A stretch of DNA of 64,000 nucleotides from Seminavis robusta (taxonomy: Eukaryota > Bacillariophyta > Bacillariophyceae > Naviculales > Naviculaceae). The position numbers were made by a program, and so were the translations under genes. Location of the stretch: assembly GCA_903772945.1 (NCBI GenBank), contig CAICTM010000175.1, forward strand, positions 1 through 64,000, given 5' to 3'. Below are positions 60,096-64,000 of this stretch, in pieces; the first letter of the stretch is position 1, and every line of letters begins with the position of its first letter. Below the pieces are notes generated by a model. The model was not told the origin of the DNA and ran no database searches. It saw nothing but the letters and a program-made list of their open reading frames with translations.

Positions 60096-61862
60096 ATGGC
60101 CGGTCTTCCCGCTCCTGTTGATGGTGCCAGCCAGTTGGGTGTGGATGGCACGGATGAGGGATGGTTTTCACCCGCAGATGCTGTCATGCTCGAAGGCATC
60201 ATGTTTTCGGAGGATGGAGATGTGCCGATGGAAAACCGCGACACCAACGACATGCGAATCGCCCAAAACAACCACATCCCACCCAACGACCCGCAAATAA
60301 ACCAGAACGACCATGTTCCAGAACAGAGACAAATCCCAATGCTGGAACATTACCACGTTGTTTTGAAAGCCAACAGTTCGCCCACACAAGCCACCAAGGT
60401 CTGGAAAGACTACGTGCGCTTTGCTTATGGAAAGAAGCGCTTGACAGACACTGAGATTGTGTGTTTGAAGGCCCTCCAAGACGCTTACTACCGATGTAGG
60501 GCCGACACAGACAGTGCTGCCGGTGATAACGATGCCTTTCCCAGGGTAACCTTTTGGGTGAGCGTGGCAACCGTAACCAACAAGAACAGGCCTGGGTGGA
60601 CTACCGACATCGATGACATCCGTTATGCCCCGGTCAGTGACAAGGAGTTCATGAAAGTCGTCCCTGCCAGTGACGAATGTTTGCGGGATGAGATCAAGAA
60701 CAACGGGGGAAGGTCCACGCTGGATCGCAAGACTACCACCAAGCGCAAGAAGAAGGACGCGGTGCCCACAGTGGGTTCTATTCAGCCACCACCACAACCG
60801 TTGGCCGTCGTCGTTTCAAGTAGCCCGCCCATTGCCAACAGAAAATTCACCCTCTCTGGTTTGACGAGGCTGAAGGAACGTGCTATGGAGGTGAGCGAAC
60901 AATGGGCCCACGAGAGCACAGAGTTGGCAGAGGTAGTGTTCAAGGAGTGGCTGGTTCAAATGTTTGAAGCTGACATGGTTCACTATCAGTCACTCTTACA
61001 CGAGAACCCACCAAAAGGTGCACCGAGAGCCGATGCTTACGAGCCGCATCGTCAGGGCCTCCACGAAAGCCTGCTTCCAGAGATTGTTAATCGGTTGGGG
61101 AATGGTATGGTCCAGTGGTACGAAGAGGACTACAGGAGCAGGACGGCCAAACCCCCCTCTTTGTCCTTGAATGATCCGGAGATGGGTCACGCAGGGGCAA
61201 TGGACGAGAGCACGGTCACCATGGACACAGAGAGCCAATTCGGATCCGAGTCCGCGTGGACATCCTCAGAGGTCGATGACGCTACAACTGCAACGTGCAG
61301 CAGTAGTGTTGGTGAGAGTGGAAGCATCTCACTCAATCGAGGAGTGAAGTTCCAGTTGAAGGCTTGGAAACAAGGGGCCACTGGCGCTATTCTTCCGAGC
61401 CCTCCTGCGAGGCAAGCTGACACAAGAGAGGTACTCCCCCCAAACGGGAAAAGTGCTGGTGCGGCAGCAGCACGCACTTTCTACCCGGCACAGGCATATG
61501 GATACAAAAGACCAGAGGCACCTCCTGTCACCGGCCGTGCTGCTGCCTATTGCGTGCTTGGAAACGCCCTTGGTACTGCCAATCGAGCCAAGGGCGACTA
61601 CGACGGGGCGTTGACGTGGTTCCAAAAAGCATTGACTCGGCAGGAAACTGTCTTTGGTAGGAACCACCCCGTGACAGCCAAATCTCATTATGACATTGGC
61701 ACAATACTACACGAGCAAGGAAACTACGAGGGGGCTCGGGTGGAGTACCGCAAAGCGCTCGCTATTTGGAAGTCAGTGATTGGGAAAGAGAAAGATACTG
61801 CAACAGTGTATCACAATATTGGCAACGTCCTCAGCGCATACGAATCGCTGCAGGATCTTTAG
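60096..61862 (+). CDS. TPR (kinesin-light-chain-like) protein, 588 aa
   Basis: One exon from ATG 60096. The first ~450 residues have no domain I know: an acidic leader, a conserved-looking segment (EHYHVVLKANSSPTQATKVW, YGKKRLTDTEIVCLKALQDAYY), a Lys-rich spacer and Ser/Thr-rich stretches. The end carries tetratricopeptide repeats of the kinesin-light-chain type: AYCVLGNALGTANRAKGDYD, ALTWFQKALTRQETVFG, HPVTAKSHYDIGTILHEQGNYEGA, EYRKALAIWKSVIG, then TATVYHNIGNVLSA, after which the third repeat breaks off in YESLQDL and a stop. The array is therefore short; an intron or frameshift near 61840 could hide more. TPRs bind partner proteins; partners unknown. Confidence 0.78.
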   Translation: MAGLPAPVDGASQLGVDGTDEGWFSPADAVMLEGIMFSEDGDVPMENRDTNDMRIAQNNHIPPNDPQINQNDHVPEQRQIPMLEHYHVVLKANSSPTQATKVWKDYVRFAYGKKRLTDTEIVCLKALQDAYYRCRADTDSAAGDNDAFPRVTFWVSVATVTNKNRPGWTTDIDDIRYAPVSDKEFMKVVPASDECLRDEIKNNGGRSTLDRKTTTKRKKKDAVPTVGSIQPPPQPLAVVVSSSPPIANRKFTLSGLTRLKERAMEVSEQWAHESTELAEVVFKEWLVQMFEADMVHYQSLLHENPPKGAPRADAYEPHRQGLHESLLPEIVNRLGNGMVQWYEEDYRSRTAKPPSLSLNDPEMGHAGAMDESTVTMDTESQFGSESAWTSSEVDDATTATCSSSVGESGSISLNRGVKFQLKAWKQGATGAILPSPPARQADTREVLPPNGKSAGAAAARTFYPAQAYGYKRPEAPPVTGRAAAYCVLGNALGTANRAKGDYDGALTWFQKALTRQETVFGRNHPVTAKSHYDIGTILHEQGNYEGARVEYRKALAIWKSVIGKEKDTATVYHNIGNVLSAYESLQDL

Positions 61863-62535
61863 AGGCAGAACAACGGAGCCAATGTCCCGTTGCTCAGACG
61901 TCCCTCTGGCATCGAATTCACGAAGATCAATCTTCGGCCACCACCGGCCATCAGGCGGCCAATTCATGCAATCTTCGTCTGGAAAAATACGTATGAGGCC
62001 ACGACCTCGAACATACATACTAATAACATACATTGGCGACTAACGCCACGCTACAGAACAATGGTTTGCGTTGCTAGAATGTACAACCCAGAGCTTGTCA
62101 CAGTAAACATGATCGCAGAAGCAGAACCTTGCACCTTGTCAGGGTAAAGATGACTGGCTAGGTCCACGATCTACTGTTCTCTCCCTCCCAGTTGGAACGG
62201 AGCGCTGTGCTGGGCTGCTTCTCTAACTCCACCCTTCTTTGTTGCCTAACGGCATCAAGCGTCTACAGAGCCATTCAATCAATCAGTATGCAAACTACAG
62301 TGCATTCAATCAGGCAAGCAAGCAACTGGGCGTATTGGCTCCACCGCTTGTATGATATCATTAAAGAAACATGCACGAACATTCTACTGCACCAAATAAC
62401 ATCTTGCTCCTCGCATTGCAGCAACAAAACTAAAGTGCCAAGCAACCATACCGTAATGGGAATTGGCCCAACCAATACTTGCAAATTGTCAACTCGTCCA
62501 ACTCAGTTTCGAATTGGCCCATGCCTTATTATGAC
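61863..62535. other. 3' intergenic between convergent genes
   Basis: About 670 nt. A plus-strand ORF at 62192-62653 is open but featureless and overlaps the next gene. No gene seen. Confidence 0.45.
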
Positions 62536-63345
62536 TCAAACACCAGTCGCTTGGTTGACATTATCCGTTGTCTGTGGTGGAGGTGGTACGGGTCGGTATC
62601 CAATGGGCAGGGGTGCCAATGACATGGGAGCCAACAAGCTGCATATAAAGTAAAGGACAGTGGCCGAAACAGAAACACTGCCACCAGACCCAAGTGAACA
62701 AGTGACATTGTCCACAATATCATTGAAAGAAGATGAATTGGGAAAGTACTGCGCGAGAAAGCCCTTTTGACACACATTGCTGGCAAATATGAGAAATGTG
62801 AACGCCTGACATATGTAAGCCAAGCTAAAGTAGCAACTCAAGCCTTTGATTCTGGCATTGTCCAAAGGGCAACAGCTGCTGAACATGATGGTAAACCAGG
62901 CCATCGCCCCCCACAGATTTGCCATGACGGCAAAGACTTTGGCGGCATTAAAGGCGGCATCAAATTCAACTTGGACGAATCCAGTTCCCGTAACAAACTG
63001 ATCGTAGGTAAAACAGAGTTGCGTATCGACGGGCACCGTGGCATACCAGCCATAGAATCCGACCCCGTGTTGGGTGAAAAAGACATTGCACATATTTTCG
63101 TAGTATTCGCGGTTGGAGTCAAATCTGGTCAGGTTCAAGTTGGAACATGCTTGTTGCTGATCAAAGCCAGAAACGAAATTGACTTGACGAGAGGCAAAAT
63201 CACAGTATCCTGCTGCTGTGCCAGACTGGATAAAGGCAACGGTCGAGAGCAGCGAGAGTGCCAAAAAATTGCACTTGCCACGGACCAGTGCCTGCTTCTC
63301 CTCGTCTGTCAGGTGGTCGTAAGGACCAGGTTCTTCTGCTGCCAT
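62536..63345 (-). CDS. Four-TM membrane protein, 269 aa
   Basis: One exon from ATG 63345 (MAAEEPGPYDHLTDEEKQAL); the frame above has no ATG. Four hydrophobic segments: CNFLALSLLSTVAFIQSGT, VFAVMANLWGAMAWFTIMFS, FSLAYICQAFTFLIFAS and SVSATVLYFICSLLAPM. A large loop between the first two has several Cys (GYCDF, QACSNL, NMCNVF, QLCFTY) and an N-glycosylation site NLT; the second loop has NSS and NVT. The layout resembles tetraspan/claudin-like proteins, but no signature motif (such as CCG or WGLWCC) is present. The Pro-rich tail RPVPPPPQ is cytosolic by this topology. Function unknown. Confidence 0.78.
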   Translation of the reverse strand: MAAEEPGPYDHLTDEEKQALVRGKCNFLALSLLSTVAFIQSGTAAGYCDFASRQVNFVSGFDQQQACSNLNLTRFDSNREYYENMCNVFFTQHGVGFYGWYATVPVDTQLCFTYDQFVTGTGFVQVEFDAAFNAAKVFAVMANLWGAMAWFTIMFSSCCPLDNARIKGLSCYFSLAYICQAFTFLIFASNVCQKGFLAQYFPNSSSFNDIVDNVTCSLGSGGSVSVSATVLYFICSLLAPMSLAPLPIGYRPVPPPPQTTDNVNQATGV

Positions 63346-64000
63346 GGTTGGTTGAGTGTTGTCAACTGCCAATACGTACTGTAGTACTATTGATTGATTG
63401 CCCGTTTGTTGTTACTAATCGAGTTTTCGATCCGTCAAGATATGATACTGCTTGCAATGGAAAAGATGAGGAGGATGACCGCTTCGAGAGGTTGGTGTCA
63501 AAGCTCCTCTTCCATTTTTGGGAATACCCATGCGCGGGTAAGTTTCGGCAGATTCACTGTTTTACAAATCAATCCGTAGGTGGAGTAAACGTTTGGAAAT
63601 TGATTTAGTTAATTACCCCATGCTACATGTAGCATGTAGGTACTACCTGGTAAACTACCATACATCCTCACAAGTTGGCGGGGTTGCTACGCTGCGTGCT
63701 GGCATGTGGCATGGAGGAGCCAAATTTGCATGTGATTCGATTCGTACCAAAATTACAGGCGGCGACCCGGAGATTTAACAACCACTGGGTCATTTGAGTC
63801 GGGTCACGTCCTTGTAAAAACTGCTTTCCGCATCCATTCACAAAATGAAAACCAACGTTTCAATCATCGCGAAGTCGAGACAGGTCAGTCTACTACATGT
63901 AGCTCTAGCTAGACTACCCAAGCACACACAATCAAATACGAGAAGTATCGTGAAAGTCAAAAGGAGGCCATGAAGTGAAGTGAGAGTCTTGTGCGCACAT
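63346..64000. other. Intergenic to window end
   Basis: About 655 nt upstream of the membrane-protein gene. CTACATGTAGCATGTAG near 63623 is a palindrome cluster. ATGAAAACCAACGTTTCAAT at 63845 might begin a gene beyond the window, but nothing supports it. Confidence 0.4.

Noticed and set aside
1-64000. Retrotransposons, virus-like elements, rRNA genes
   Set aside because: I looked for reverse transcriptase, integrase, capsid-type motifs, LTR pairs and rRNA cores and saw none in this window.

Overview
The window is nuclear DNA of a photosynthetic stramenopile, most likely a pennate diatom. The signs are compact genes with few short GT-AG introns (about 80-185 nt), genes on both strands, a diatom-type cyclin, a hybrid histidine kinase, an expanded family of degenerate leucine-rich-repeat proteins, and non-coding DNA full of short palindromes (CTAG, ACCGGT, GTAC). 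Species cannot be fixed from the sequence alone.

Layout. 1-5.5 kb: a hybrid histidine kinase lacking its N-terminus, then a MYB gene cut inside a repeat and joined head-on to an antisense N-terminal PAS exon of a histidine kinase, which looks like an inversion (or misassembly) junction. 6.45-7.83 kb: a non-autonomous repeat element with ~55-bp inverted ends and palindrome arrays. 8.4-19.6 kb: housekeeping and lineage genes (DUF6687-like protein, LRR protein, eIF2B-alpha, UBA protein, DODA-type dioxygenase, secreted L-lectin-like protein, cyclin). 20.7 kb: a tRNA-Lys(CUU) gene whose D-loop is split by an 81-nt GT...AG insert. 21-32 kb: a frameshifted LRR gene, mitoribosomal mS35, an RGG-rich protein, another LRR protein and an S28 serine carboxypeptidase. 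32.3-33.1 kb: two MITEs with target-site duplications.

34.3-54.6 kb: two nearly identical blocks (copy A 34276-45998, copy B from 46024) separated by exactly 25 Ns. Each carries an LRR gene, a mitochondrial-carrier gene, a small secreted-protein gene and an SDR gene (5' fragment only in A). Copy A has a 3.14-kb AT-rich insertion with a clean 8-bp target-site duplication whose empty site is seen in copy B; copy B has its own 261-bp MITE. No sequenced junction links the copies, so two uncollapsed haplotypes are at least as likely as a real tandem duplication. 55-64 kb: UFD1, KIN17, a TPR protein and a four-TM membrane protein.

The genes do not form one pathway. Protein quality control and gene-expression functions (eIF2B-alpha, mS35, UFD1, KIN17, UBA protein) sit among lineage-specific families. 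The points most worth a second look are the split tRNA gene, the LRR gene apparently broken by a 4-bp CTAG duplication, palindromic indels between the two blocks, the 5.0-kb junction, and the AT-rich insertion.
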